A stretch of DNA of 64,000 nucleotides from Streptomyces sp. CMB-StM0423 (GTDB lineage Bacteria > Actinomycetota > Actinomycetes > Streptomycetales > Streptomycetaceae): positions 62,001 to 126,000 of the forward strand of contig NZ_CP025407.1 of assembly GCF_002847285.1 (NCBI RefSeq), in the 5' to 3' direction. Position 1 is the first letter of the stretch. Each line of letters begins with the position of its first letter. This document shows positions 18,404 to 25,790 of this stretch, piece by piece. Under the pieces are notes generated by a model that saw only the letters and a list, made by a program, of their open reading frames with translations, ran no database searches and was not told the DNA's origin. The position numbers were made by a program, and so were the translations under genes.

Positions 18404-18860
18404 ATGCCAAGGGGCGGTGGCGGAGGCGACGACGAGGGCATCCACGTGACGAACAACGTGGACACCAGGACGGCTTCACCGCCACCGTCGACTCGATCAG
18501 CGAGATCACCGAGTTCGGCGAGTGGGACGACCCGCCCCCGGCGGGCCAGACCCCGTTCCGCGTCACCATGACCCTCGACAACCGTACCGCCGCGCCCGTC
18601 GACTTGGACGAGATGTTCCTCGAAGCCGAAGGGGCGACCAACGGCGCGGCGCCGTCGAGTGGCAGTACGTGGAGACCGGGTCGAAGGAGATCGCCGGCCG
18701 CATCGACGCCGGCGTGAAAACCACGAAGACGAGCGAGTTCGTCATCGACGACTCGTACGGCAGCAAGGTCCGCGTCACCCTCTCCCGGGTCACCGGCGAC
18801 ACCGACTGGACCGCCACGGACCCCGAGTGGACCGGGACCATCACGAAGGCGGGGCGGTAA
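18404..18860 (+). pseudogene. Frameshifted DUF4352-like protein gene
   Basis: Three plus-strand pieces read as one protein when two single-base shifts are allowed (near 18460 and 18650). They begin DDEGIHVTNNVD, continue DGFTATVDSISEITEFGEWD and FRVTMTLDNRTAAPVDLDEM, and end VEWQYVETGSKEIAGRIDAG with SKVRVTLSRVTGDT. The Ig-like beta pattern and 'extended Asn/Asp-rich' style fit DUF4352-type secreted or surface proteins, but there is no signal peptide. The stop is two bases before the next small ORF, so it once headed that operon. The original function is unknown. Confidence 0.55.
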
Positions 18861-18862
18861 CC

Positions 18863-19036
18863 ATGGTCGTCGCCTACTGCATGGCCGCCGTCGCGGCCGC
18901 CGGCACCGCGGCCTTCGTGGCCGTCGTCGCGGGCGCCCCGGCCGGCCTCGTCCTCGCAGCCGAGTGGGCGGCCGCCGTCCCCGCGGTGATGCTCGCCGCC
19001 GGCGTGGCCGGCCTGAACCGTCCGGCCGGCCGGTGA
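18863..19036 (+). CDS. 57-residue membrane protein, first of three coupled tiny ORFs
   Basis: A very small hydrophobic protein with two probable membrane spans (VVAYCMAAVAAAGTAAFVAV and LVLAAEWAAAVPAVMLAAGV) and a basic C-terminal tail. It begins two bases after the stop of the decayed upstream gene and ends in a GTGA overlap with the next ORF. The coupled arrangement is the main evidence that it is real. Size and style resemble the small Spd-type (plasmid-spread) proteins of Streptomyces conjugative elements, but no sequence signature confirms that. Confidence 0.5.
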   Translation: MVVAYCMAAVAAAGTAAFVAVVAGAPAGLVLAAEWAAAVPAVMLAAGVAGLNRPAGR

Positions 19037-19173
19037 GCCCCGCGGACCGCGAGGGCCCCCTCCGTGCCGTGCTCGAACTGCTCGGCGAGGCACAGGACAT
19101 CATCTTCCCGGCAGAGGAGGACCGCATGTCCGACAACGCTCCGCTCGCCCGCACGGCGGCGCCCTCGCCGTGA
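19033..19173 (+). CDS. 46-residue soluble protein, second of three coupled tiny ORFs
   Basis: A small protein starting at a GTG that overlaps the upstream stop by four bases. It contains an acidic amphipathic stretch (LRAVLELLGEAQDIIFPAEE) and no membrane span. Its stop overlaps the next GTG start by four bases. The family is not recognised; the two GTGA junctions argue for translation. Confidence 0.45.
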   Translation: MSPADREGPLRAVLELLGEAQDIIFPAEEDRMSDNAPLARTAAPSP

Positions 19174-19298
19174 CCATCGGAGGCGTCGGCACCATCACCG
19201 GCTGGAAGCTGCTGCTCATCCCCGCCGCCGCGGTGGCCGCCGGCGCCCTGCTCATCCGTATGCGGTTCCGCCGAGACCGTGCCGCCGGCGAGCGGTGA
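19170..19298 (+). CDS. 42-residue membrane protein, third of three coupled tiny ORFs
   Basis: A single-span protein: a short polar start (MTIGGVGTITGW), one membrane helix (KLLLIPAAAVAAGALLIRM) and an Arg-rich tail on the predicted cytoplasmic side. It starts by GTGA overlap with the preceding ORF. Function unknown. The following ~400 bases contain a frameshifted scrap ending AVWRCTFGLLANP, which may have been a fourth member. Confidence 0.45.
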   Translation: MTIGGVGTITGWKLLLIPAAAVAAGALLIRMRFRRDRAAGER

Positions 19299-19703
19299 GG
19301 GGCCGGGCACCGAGGAAACCAGGAGCGCGCCGCCGTGATGCACCGCGGCGGCGCGCTCCTGGCCGCGGGCCTTCACCCTCGCTGCCCTCACGGGCTGGGC
19401 CGCACACCACGCCGTCAACGGCGCTTCCTGGGCCGACGGGCAGCCCGTACGCCTCGCCGCCGTGTGGCGGTGCACATTCGGGCTGCTGGCGAACCCATAG
19501 AGGGCTTAAAGTAGGCGTCTTATCTGGATATTGACGTGCTACCGTCAATAACTGAGTGCCGCCAGAGCCGGTGCTCGCACAGGGGGCTCAGGGGGACACG
19601 CGGCTGTTCAACCCTTTCGTAGCAGGGGATCGCCGAGCGGCGGATGTTACGGCTCGCGGGCCTTTCGTTCACTTTGTGCCGGACCACGAGCACAGGGGGA
19701 TAC
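19299..19703 (+). other. Leader region of the nuclease gene with a decayed scrap
   Basis: The first ~200 bases hold a frameshifted membrane-protein scrap (AFTLAALTGWAAHHAVNGAS to a stop near 19499). From about 19500 the sequence becomes AT-richer and looks like a promoter, with an 8-bp inverted repeat described separately. No complete ORF is supportable. Confidence 0.4.
19529..19550 (+). promoter_or_regulatory. Inverted repeat upstream of the nuclease gene
   Basis: TATTGACG and CGTCAATA flank a six-base spacer, giving a perfect 8-bp inverted repeat about 155 bases before the nuclease start. The TTGACG could also act as a -35 element. A regulator-binding site is likely but unproven. Confidence 0.45.
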
Positions 19704-21185
19704 ATGAGTGGAACGGGACGGTTAGCACGACAAGGTTTGAGAGTCCTCGCCGTCGGTGCGCTGGCCAGCATCTTGGCCTTCCCCGCCACCGCCACGGACG
19801 CGACGGGCGCGGTACAGAAGCAGAAGACCACCGAGCAGGCGAAGATGTACGTCATCACGCAACCGGACCTGATCAAACACCCTGAAAAGGTGATCAAGGC
19901 ATCCAAGCAGCCCGGCGGTCTGGAGAAGCTCGGCGTCGAACCCCTCAAGGACTCAGCCGCACGACCGTCCCAGGGGCCCAGCACGAGGGCCGAGGTCCCC
20001 GCCTCCTACGCGGTGGACAGTCAGCGGTTCAACCGGGGCCGCAAGCCGGCCGACCCGTACCAGTACACCACGGAAGCCGCCTGCCTCGGGCAGACGAATG
20101 CGTGGCGCGACCAGGGGTGGATCAAGAACCGCTACAGCTTCTGCAAGACCGAGATCGTGGCTGTGCCGGTCACCACCTGCAACATCCCGCCGTTCCCACC
20201 CCGGTGCCGTGTCACGGCCCGGTACATAGCGCGGCACACCATCCTCGGCGAGGGCAAGATCGGCGGCCACGTCGCCAACGCGGCGAACCGGTGGGCGAAG
20301 TTCACCTTCAAGGTCACGCCACTCAATGTCACCGGTCGCTTCCGGCAGCCCACCTCACGCATGTCGGTGAACATGGAGTGCTCCGGCGACTACCGCAACG
20401 ACATCGGCCTGCCCAACTCCCGCGCCTGCTACGCGGGTAAGGCGAACGGCCGCAGCGACACGGTTCCCGGCTGGCTGAGGAACCGCACGACGACCATGGA
20501 GATCATCTCCGACGCCTATCCGCCCGACGCGAGCCGCAGCCCGCAGATCGCCGTTGGCACCTTCCGACCTCACTTCGTGCTCACCTGGGCCCCCGCCGGA
20601 GAGAAGGAGTGGCGGATGCCCGAGGGCGGGATGCGCTTCGACAGTGCGTGGTACCTGACCACCAACCGGAAGGAACAGCTCGGCTCGGTCTTCGATCGGT
20701 CCCGTCCTGGGCTGACCCACAGGCGCAACAACCGCCCGATCGCTCAGTTGGCCAAGCACATCCATGAGGCGCGCACGAACCCGAGAGCGACGATCCCGGT
20801 GTCGGCCAACAACAACGCCACCAAGCACCTGCCCGGCGCCACCCGCGACGACCCCATCCGGCGGCTCGCACCGGGCGCCGGCACCTGGCAACAGGACCGC
20901 TTCGCGGCCAACGAAGCACTGTCACGTAACGGCTTCTGCCGCACCGGCATGCCCCAGCAGCCCGGCCAGGGCGGGCCCTACGACTGCGATGAGTACCCCT
21001 TCGCTTCAACCTACGAAGGCGCCGCGCGCTACCGGTACGAGGGTTCCCACCTTCAGAACTTCTGGTCGGCGCGATGGGTCAAGCGCACGCACAACCAGGA
21101 AGCGGGGCGCCGTCTGGGTCGCTGGTACGTCAACGACCGCATCCTCGACCACGACCGGTTCTTCATCCCCACACCCGCGCGCTGA
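19704..21185 (+). CDS. Secreted protein with C-terminal NucA/NucB-type nuclease domain
   Basis: A 493-residue exported protein. The ATG has an AGGGGGA Shine-Dalgarno and is followed by a signal peptide (about residues 1-32, LRVLAVGALASILAFPATAT). The N-terminal ~350 residues are unrecognised, with paired cysteines (CKTEIV, TTCNIPPFPPRC, MECSGDY, RACYAG) that suggest disulfides. The last ~110 residues match the NucA/NucB DNase family: CDEYPFASTYEGA, then NFWSARWVKRTHNQEAGRRL and a final DRFFIPTP strand. Bacillus NucB is only ~140 residues, so the large N-terminal part may be a targeting, cell-wall-binding or toxin-delivery module. A strong terminator follows, and a small convergent gene lies behind it. 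Confidence 0.8.
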   Translation: MSGTGRLARQGLRVLAVGALASILAFPATATDATGAVQKQKTTEQAKMYVITQPDLIKHPEKVIKASKQPGGLEKLGVEPLKDSAARPSQGPSTRAEVPASYAVDSQRFNRGRKPADPYQYTTEAACLGQTNAWRDQGWIKNRYSFCKTEIVAVPVTTCNIPPFPPRCRVTARYIARHTILGEGKIGGHVANAANRWAKFTFKVTPLNVTGRFRQPTSRMSVNMECSGDYRNDIGLPNSRACYAGKANGRSDTVPGWLRNRTTTMEIISDAYPPDASRSPQIAVGTFRPHFVLTWAPAGEKEWRMPEGGMRFDSAWYLTTNRKEQLGSVFDRSRPGLTHRRNNRPIAQLAKHIHEARTNPRATIPVSANNNATKHLPGATRDDPIRRLAPGAGTWQQDRFAANEALSRNGFCRTGMPQQPGQGGPYDCDEYPFASTYEGAARYRYEGSHLQNFWSARWVKRTHNQEAGRRLGRWYVNDRILDHDRFFIPTPAR

Positions 21186-21196
21186 CGACCGCACCG

Positions 21197-21232
21197 CCGT
21201 GGCACCCGTCCTCTGAAGGACGGGTGCCACGG
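21197..21232. terminator. Perfect 16-bp hairpin between nuclease and convergent small gene
   Basis: CCGTGGCACCCGTCCT pairs perfectly with its complement around a CTGA loop. It lies just after the nuclease stop and just before the end of the convergent gene, so it can terminate both. Confidence 0.85.
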
Positions 21233-21245
21233 TGCCCAAACGTGG

Positions 21246-21641
21246 TCACCCCGGCCACAACTGCACGAGCGCCGCGCCTTCGGCTCTCCAGCCCAGCCGC
21301 ATCCTGTACTTCCCGGCTGGCACTTCGAAGACGTCCGGGACGGCCCCAGCCGTCAACTCGTCGAGGCTCAGGACACCGCTGGGAAGAGTCCAGCCCGTCT
21401 CCACAGTGTCCGGCCACTGACCTTTACCAACCTCGGCCGGACCGTCCCACAGCTCGATCCGCAGACGGGCCCGCACCAGATCCTCCTCGCTCTCGAAGAC
21501 CAGAACCGATTCCCCTACACCCAACCACGGGTTCGGCCGCCCGGCCTCCGGCAGGTCCTCGTCCGCCGCGGCATCGGCGAGACCGAACAGATGAAAGCTG
21601 ACCCGCACTTCGAGATCCGCGCTGTCTACCAATCGAACCAT
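21246..21641 (-). CDS. Small acidic beta-rich protein, possible nuclease-linked partner
   Basis: A 131-residue acidic cytoplasmic protein. Predicted beta strands dominate (ADLEVRVSFHLFGLAD, SVLVFESEEDLVRARLRIEL, WTLPSGVLSLDEL, VFEVPAGKYRMRLGWR). The general order, an N-terminal strand, a W-x-D segment, a 'GVLSL' strand and a P-G-x-Y-R-x-R strand, recalls ComJ/Nin-like proteins, the inhibitors of NucA in Bacillus. That likeness is structural guesswork, not a motif match. The second ATG is chosen because GGGAAGAA lies just upstream; an upstream ATG would add seven residues. It is convergent with the NucA/NucB-type gene across a shared terminator. Confidence 0.55.
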   Translation of the reverse strand: MVRLVDSADLEVRVSFHLFGLADAAADEDLPEAGRPNPWLGVGESVLVFESEEDLVRARLRIELWDGPAEVGKGQWPDTVETGWTLPSGVLSLDELTAGAVPDVFEVPAGKYRMRLGWRAEGAALVQLWPG

Positions 21642-22073
21642 GGGTTCTTCCCCGATCCCCAATTCAGCGCTCGCCCCTCGCAGCAGGCACCCGATACTTC
21701 CTCATCGTGGACCGCTACACCAGCTTCAGTGATGGATGACGGGCCTTCCGATCGGATGCCCGCGCCGCCGCCACACCCCACCAGAGGCCCAAGCATCACA
21801 ATCAGCTATCTGTCGGTTGGTTCGCGGCTCGTTAACGGGACCCCAAGCTTGCGTGGATCGTGCTGCAGCCGCTGCGGTGGAATGGAATGGCGACGTGCGC
21901 CCGTACGGGCTGGGGTACGAGGCAGGAGGGCGCTGAGGTCTCCCTCGGGGGCGGGAGCCGGCTGGCCCGCCAGGTCCTGCCGGCGTCCGGAGGCGGACGA
22001 CACCGTGCCGCTGGTGACGTTGCGCGACCCGGAGTCGGGGACGACGCTGGAGGTCGCGCTCCCCGCGCGGTGA
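21642..22073 (+). other. Region with a C-terminal gene scrap
   Basis: Mostly non-coding. Only the last ~25 codons before the stop at 22073 (DTVPLVTLRDPESGTTLEVA) look protein-like, and a good terminator follows. They are therefore probably the 3' end of a gene whose body has been lost. Confidence 0.35.
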
Positions 22074-22077
22074 GCCG

Positions 22078-22100
22078 GCCCGCCGACGACGTCGGCGGGC
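22078..22100 (+). terminator. Hairpin terminator followed by CTTT
   Basis: GCCCGCCGAC and GTCGGCGGGC flank a GAC loop, with GGGCTTT after it. It follows a gene remnant ending at 22073. Confidence 0.7.
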
Positions 22101-22264
22101 GGGCTTTCGGCCCCGTGCCCGGGCGGGTTCCGCCGCCGAGCTTCTCCCAGCCCGGGCACGGGTGTCACAGCGCAGCCCGGCCGTGTCCCGAATCTTTTGA
22201 TCCGGAAATTTCACCGGGTTGGGTAAAGACCTGCCGTCATGATCGTCAGACTGTTGTCTGCGCG

Positions 22265-22459
22265 ATGTCAGCCCACGACGAGACCCTCACCTACCGCCAG
22301 GCGGTCGGGGCACGCATACGCGAACTGCGCGTCGAGTCCAATCTGACGCAGTGGCAGCTCGGCGAACTGGTCGGTGCCGACCACAAGACGATCCACCGGA
22401 TCGAGTACGGACGATCCGATCCCCCGCTCAGTCTCCTGGTCCGGATCGCCCGAGCGTAA
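22265..22459 (+). pseudogene. Truncated XRE-family regulator
   Basis: A 64-residue frame beginning with an ATG and containing an almost complete XRE/Cro-type helix-turn-helix: AVGARIRELRVESNLTQWQL, ELVGADHKTIHRIEYGRSD, LSLLVRIARA. The family normally continues with ALDVP-type residues and a longer C-terminus. Here a stop follows directly and the sequence runs into an oppositely oriented ABC-transporter fragment. An upstream ATG-region promoter is possible (an A/T-rich stretch at 22195-22230). It might still make a minimal HTH peptide, but a truncated gene is the simpler reading. Confidence 0.65.
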
Positions 22460-22477
22460 GATGTCTCTTTGCGCGCG

Positions 22478-22930
22478 CCCCAGGCGCACGGGATGACGGA
22501 GAGGACCAGCAGCGGCAGCAGCACCGGGGGCAGCACGGTGACGACGGTCGCCGCGGCGGCGAGTTGGGCTGCGGCGGAGGTCAGCATCTGGGAGTCGATG
22601 ATGAGGTCGCCGGTCCTGTCCGCCCCGTCGGATGCGGCTGCGTGGGCGTCTTCGAAGTCGGGGTCCTCGTAGGCGACAAGCTCGGCGCCGGTGGCGGCGG
22701 TGATGACCGCGAGGTCGGCTTCGCGTACGGCTTTCGGCGCAAGCTGAGCCGCGGCAGCGCGGGCGGCGGCATCGAGGAGGTAGCGGCCGCAGCCGGCGAG
22801 CACGAGGACGAGCACGGCGGTCAGGTTCTCGCGCAGCCCGGCGGCGATGTCGTCCCCGGTGAACACCGCAGCCAGCACACGGGTGGTGGCCGCGAGCGCG
22901 GTCGCGGTCAGAACGGGAACCTTGACGGTT
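22478..22930 (-). pseudogene. ABC-exporter membrane-domain fragment
   Basis: About 150 residues of a fused ABC exporter transmembrane domain. Segments include LTATALAATTRVLAAVFTGD and AVLVLVLAGCGRYLLDAAAR, the coupling-helix region ELVAYEDPDFEDAHAAASDG, and a long hydrophobic pair ending VLPPVLLPLLVLSVIPCAWG. Typical proteins have about 600 residues and a C-terminal ATPase. Both ends are missing here: the upstream side has a stop and no start, and the downstream side runs into the XRE fragment. The original substrate is unknown. Confidence 0.65.
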
Positions 22931-22987
22931 CAGCCAGCCGTCGCCTGACCGTCGACCGCCTCACCCAGTGTGAAAGGCCGCGCAGCG

Positions 22988-23011
22988 GTGATTGATCGGC
23001 CTGTCAATCAC
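22988..23011. repeat. Inverted repeat in non-coding DNA
   Basis: GTGATTG and CAATCAC are separated by 10 bases in a ~290-base gap between the ABC fragment and the phage remnants. It could be an operator, a decayed element end or a weak hairpin. The remainder of the gap shows no gene. Confidence 0.4.
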
Positions 23012-23222
23012 CGTGTGTGGTCGCCGTGGACGTATCGGCTCCAGGTGCCGCCGGCCTCGGTGACCAAGCGGGTGGCTGTCTATCGGTGCAGCGGTTATCG
23101 GCCAGAACGATCATGGTCCGTGTGTGACTCGGTTTGGGTGTCCGAGTCGGGTGGGTCACCGGGTCGCGACGTGGTCAGTCCGCCCCGGGGATCAATCGGA
23201 CCGTGGTCGGCGCTGAGATTAA

Positions 23223-23378
23223 TCATGGGCCGGCTGGCGTCGGGGTGAGCGGGTCGTCCGGCCGCCGGATGCGGACTCGGCGGGGGCGGGGGATGTCGTG
23301 GAGATCGGCGAAGTCCGCGTGCGCCTGGAAGATGGCTTCGGGGTACGCCTCCTGCGTCGGCGCTGCGGTCTGGGTCAG
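23223..23378 (-). pseudogene. Start of a phage tail gene, truncated
   Basis: A 51-residue frame (LTQTAAPTQEAYPEAIFQAH, ADFADLHDIPRPRRVRIRRP) begins at a CTG that overlaps the tape-measure stop by four bases, in the position where siphophages encode the distal or minor tail protein. It ends early in a Pro-rich tail. The phage order and the overlap support the call; the product is not otherwise identifiable. Confidence 0.45.
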
Positions 23379-23776
23379 TGCGGGCGGCCGGCGCGGAGCC
23401 GGGCGTACTGCTGCCGCTGGACGCGGTCGAGATCCCGCAAGGTGAAGTCCGCGGTCTTCGCGTTGATCTCGTACGTGACCGAGGTGTTGCCGCCGCGGGC
23501 GCCGGTGACGCCGACCGCCGCGGCGCCCTCCTTCGCCTGGAATTGCTGCGGCGTGAGGACGGCTTCGGGCTGCGACAGCCCGTTGAGGCCGATGCCGCCC
23601 GCGGGGAGCCAGCCGCCCTGGTCGTACCAGTGCGGGGACTGCCGGTTCCAGAAGGACCAGGCGGACGCCGGGCTGCCGTAGCGGCCCTTGATGTACCCCA
23701 GGCCCCACTTGATCTGCGTGGCAGGGTTGGTGCGCCAGTCGGAGCCGGCCGACGCCATCTTCGACGCGGGGAAGCT
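23375..23776 (-). pseudogene. Phage tape-measure protein, C-terminal remnant
   Basis: The C-terminal ~133 residues of a siphophage tape-measure protein with a lytic transglycosylase module. SFPASKMASAGSDWRTNPAT and QIKWGLGYIKGRYGSPASAW are the end of the transglycosylase fold. The tail-end phrase WYDQGGWLPAGGIGLNGLS then PEAVLTPQQ is typical of tape-measure C-termini. Full-length proteins exceed 1,000 residues. Everything upstream of the serine is replaced by an intein fragment and then by unrelated chromosomal DNA, so only a prophage scrap remains. Confidence 0.75.
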
Positions 23777-24290
23777 GTTGCCGGTCAGGAAGACGTTGGT
23801 CTCCTGACGGACAGTCCACGTTCCCAGCTCGGTCGTCACGCACCACACGTCCTGCACACCGAGGGAGACGTCCGTGAAGCACACCCGGCCGCCTACCGTC
23901 TCTCGGGGCTCCCCGTGTGGGGCGCGGTGATGGTGATCGTCCAGTTAGGAGCGTCGCCGTCTCGACTGCTGCGCCGCTTGGACACGTAGACCGACGGTCG
24001 CCGACCGGATAGGTAGACGGCCAGCACGATCGCCTCAGCCACCTGACCAGCCGTCTGCGAGATCTGCGTGATCGGCTGACGCCCACCCTTCTTAGGCGCC
24101 ACGTGCCCCTCTGCTTGGATCATCGCCGTCAGCCACGCCTCCCGCTGCTCGGTCGACATGGACAGCACCTGCTGGATTGCGTCCACCTTCAGATTGCCCC
24201 CCCGTTCGGTCAGGTCTCGTGCGTACGGCGCGGACAAACGCCACTCGCGGTCAAGGCGCGCCTCGCCCTTCACGATGCGCTCACGAGTCC
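23777..24290 (-). mobile_element. Intein C-terminal half with LAGLIDADG-like endonuclease remnant
   Basis: Directly upstream of the tape-measure serine, the minus strand encodes an intein end: VQDVWCVTTELGTWTVRQET (block F) and NVFLTGN (block G, terminal Asn), then +1 Ser. Before it lies QREAWLTAMIQAEGHVAPKK with VAEAIVLAVYLSGRRPSVYV, a homing-endonuclease-like segment. A one-base frameshift near 23890 separates the two blocks. The N-terminal splicing domain is absent; the frame passes into the PL8 region near 24290. Splicing is impossible, so this is a dead element marking the insertion site in the transglycosylase domain. Confidence 0.7.
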
Positions 24291-24299
24291 GCGTGACCC

Positions 24300-25611
24300 G
24301 GCCGTGACCGTCGATGGCTTCTTCGAGCCCGTCGCCATGACCGTCAAGAACGAGACCGTCACCGGATCCTGGGCCGACGTCGCCACCGGCCAGGACCCCA
24401 CCCCCGTCACCCAGGACGTGTTCGGCCTCTGGCTCGACCACGGTGCGCAGCCGAGCGACGCGACCTACGCCTACGTCGTCCGGCCCGGCGTCAACCAGGG
24501 CCAGGCCGTCGCGTACGCGCAGCACCTCCCCGTGCGCGTGCTCGCCAACACCACGTCCCTGCAAGGCGTACGCCACGACGGTCTGGGCATCTCCCAGCTC
24601 CTCTTCTACTCCCCCGGCACCGCCGAAGTCCGCAAGGGAGTGACCCTGGCCGTCGACCAGCCCTGCATGGTCATCCTCGACGAGTCGGGGTCCGGCGCGC
24701 CTGTCATCACCGTCTCCGCCCCGCAGAAACCCGGCGTCACCGTCGCCGTCACCCTCACCCGTTCCGGAAAGGTCACCCGCCGGACCGCCACCCTCCCCGA
24801 CGGCGACCGCCAGGGAGCGGGAGTCACCCTCGGCGCGACGGCGAACAACGTCGCCCTGCGCCGCCCGGTGCTCACCTCCTCCGAACAGGACACCTCCGTC
24901 GGGGCCCACTTCCTGACCGACGGCAACCCCCGCACCCGCTGGGGTTCGGCGCCCTCGGACGGCGAATGGGCGATGGTCGACCTGCTGACACCGCAGTTCG
25001 CCGATGCGGTGACGCTGCACTGGGACACGGCCTATGCGCAGACGTACGCCGTCCAGGTCTCCCCCGACGGGGAGACCTGGCGGACCGTCCACTCGACCAC
25101 CGCCGGAACGGGCGGAACCCGGACCCTGGCCCTCACCCCCCAGCCGGTGCGGTTCGTCCGCCTGGACCTCACCGAGCGGCACGCCGGCCGGGGCTTCGCG
25201 CTGCGGGGCCTTGAGGTCCATGCGGCTCCGGACCTGGCACGCGGCAAGCCCGCCACCGCCTCCTCGACCCGCGTCGCCGAACTGGCCCCGGCCAACGCCA
25301 CGGACGGGCAGGACAACACCCGCTGGGGATCCGACTACTCGGACCCGCAGTGGCTGAGCATCGACCTGGGTGCCACGACGGCCATCGGCACCGTGAAACT
25401 CCACTGGGAGACGGCCAGCGCCAAGAGCTACCGGCTCCAGGTCTCGGACGACGGCAGCGACTGGACCGACGTCCACTCCACGACCAGCGGACCGGGCGGG
25501 GTGGAGACGATCCCCGTCTCCGCCGACGCACGATACGTCCGTATGTACGGGACGCAGCGCAACACCCAGTACGGGTACTCGCTGTTCTCGTTCGAGGTGT
25601 ACGGACGCTGA
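24300..25611 (+). pseudogene. PL8-type polysaccharide lyase lacking its catalytic part
   Basis: About 435 codons of the C-terminal portion of a secreted family-8 polysaccharide lyase (hyaluronate, chondroitin or xanthan type). The super-sandwich domain is seen in FGLWLDHGAQPSDATYAYVV and VSAPQKPGVTVAVTL. Two discoidin-like (F5/8 type C) carbohydrate-binding domains follow, each with a TDGxxxTRWGS core and a final YGYSLFSFEVYG strand. The catalytic alpha-toroid with Asn-His-Tyr, which should be about 380 residues upstream, is missing, and the frame merges with phage-derived sequence near 24290. A terminator follows the stop. Confidence 0.7.
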
Positions 25612-25646
25612 CCCGGATCCCCCACGCCGGCTCCGGGCTGGGGCGA

Positions 25647-25684
25647 GCGCCACCCTGTGCGCACATGCCGCGACAGGGTGGCGC
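25647..25684 (+). terminator. Hairpin terminator after the lyase remnant
   Basis: A perfect 12-bp stem (GCGCCACCCTGT and its complement) with a 14-base loop lies 36 bases after the stop. Confidence 0.75.
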
Positions 25685-25750
25685 CGTCCAGCCCTGGCGC
25701 AGTGCCCCGGCTCCGTTCCTTGACAGGTTTCCCCCGCCGCTGTGACAGTT

Positions 25751-25762
25751 GAGAGCGCTCTC
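25751..25762. promoter_or_regulatory. LacI/CebR-type operator before the GH43 gene
   Basis: GAGAGCGCTCTC is a perfect 12-bp palindrome 28 bases before the start codon. Its AGCGCT core and flanks resemble operators of LacI-family sugar regulators such as CebR (TGGGAGCGCTCCCA). Repression relieved by a sugar is the likely control. Confidence 0.7.
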
Positions 25763-25790
25763 TACGTCATGTACACGCCAGGAGGATCTG

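Noticed and set aside
22988..23011. Terminal inverted repeat of an IS element
   Set aside because: No partner copy or transposase at a suitable distance.
23893..25653. A single 586-residue minus-strand protein
   Set aside because: Only its last ~110 codons look like protein (the intein remnant); the rest is the shadow of the PL8 fragment.
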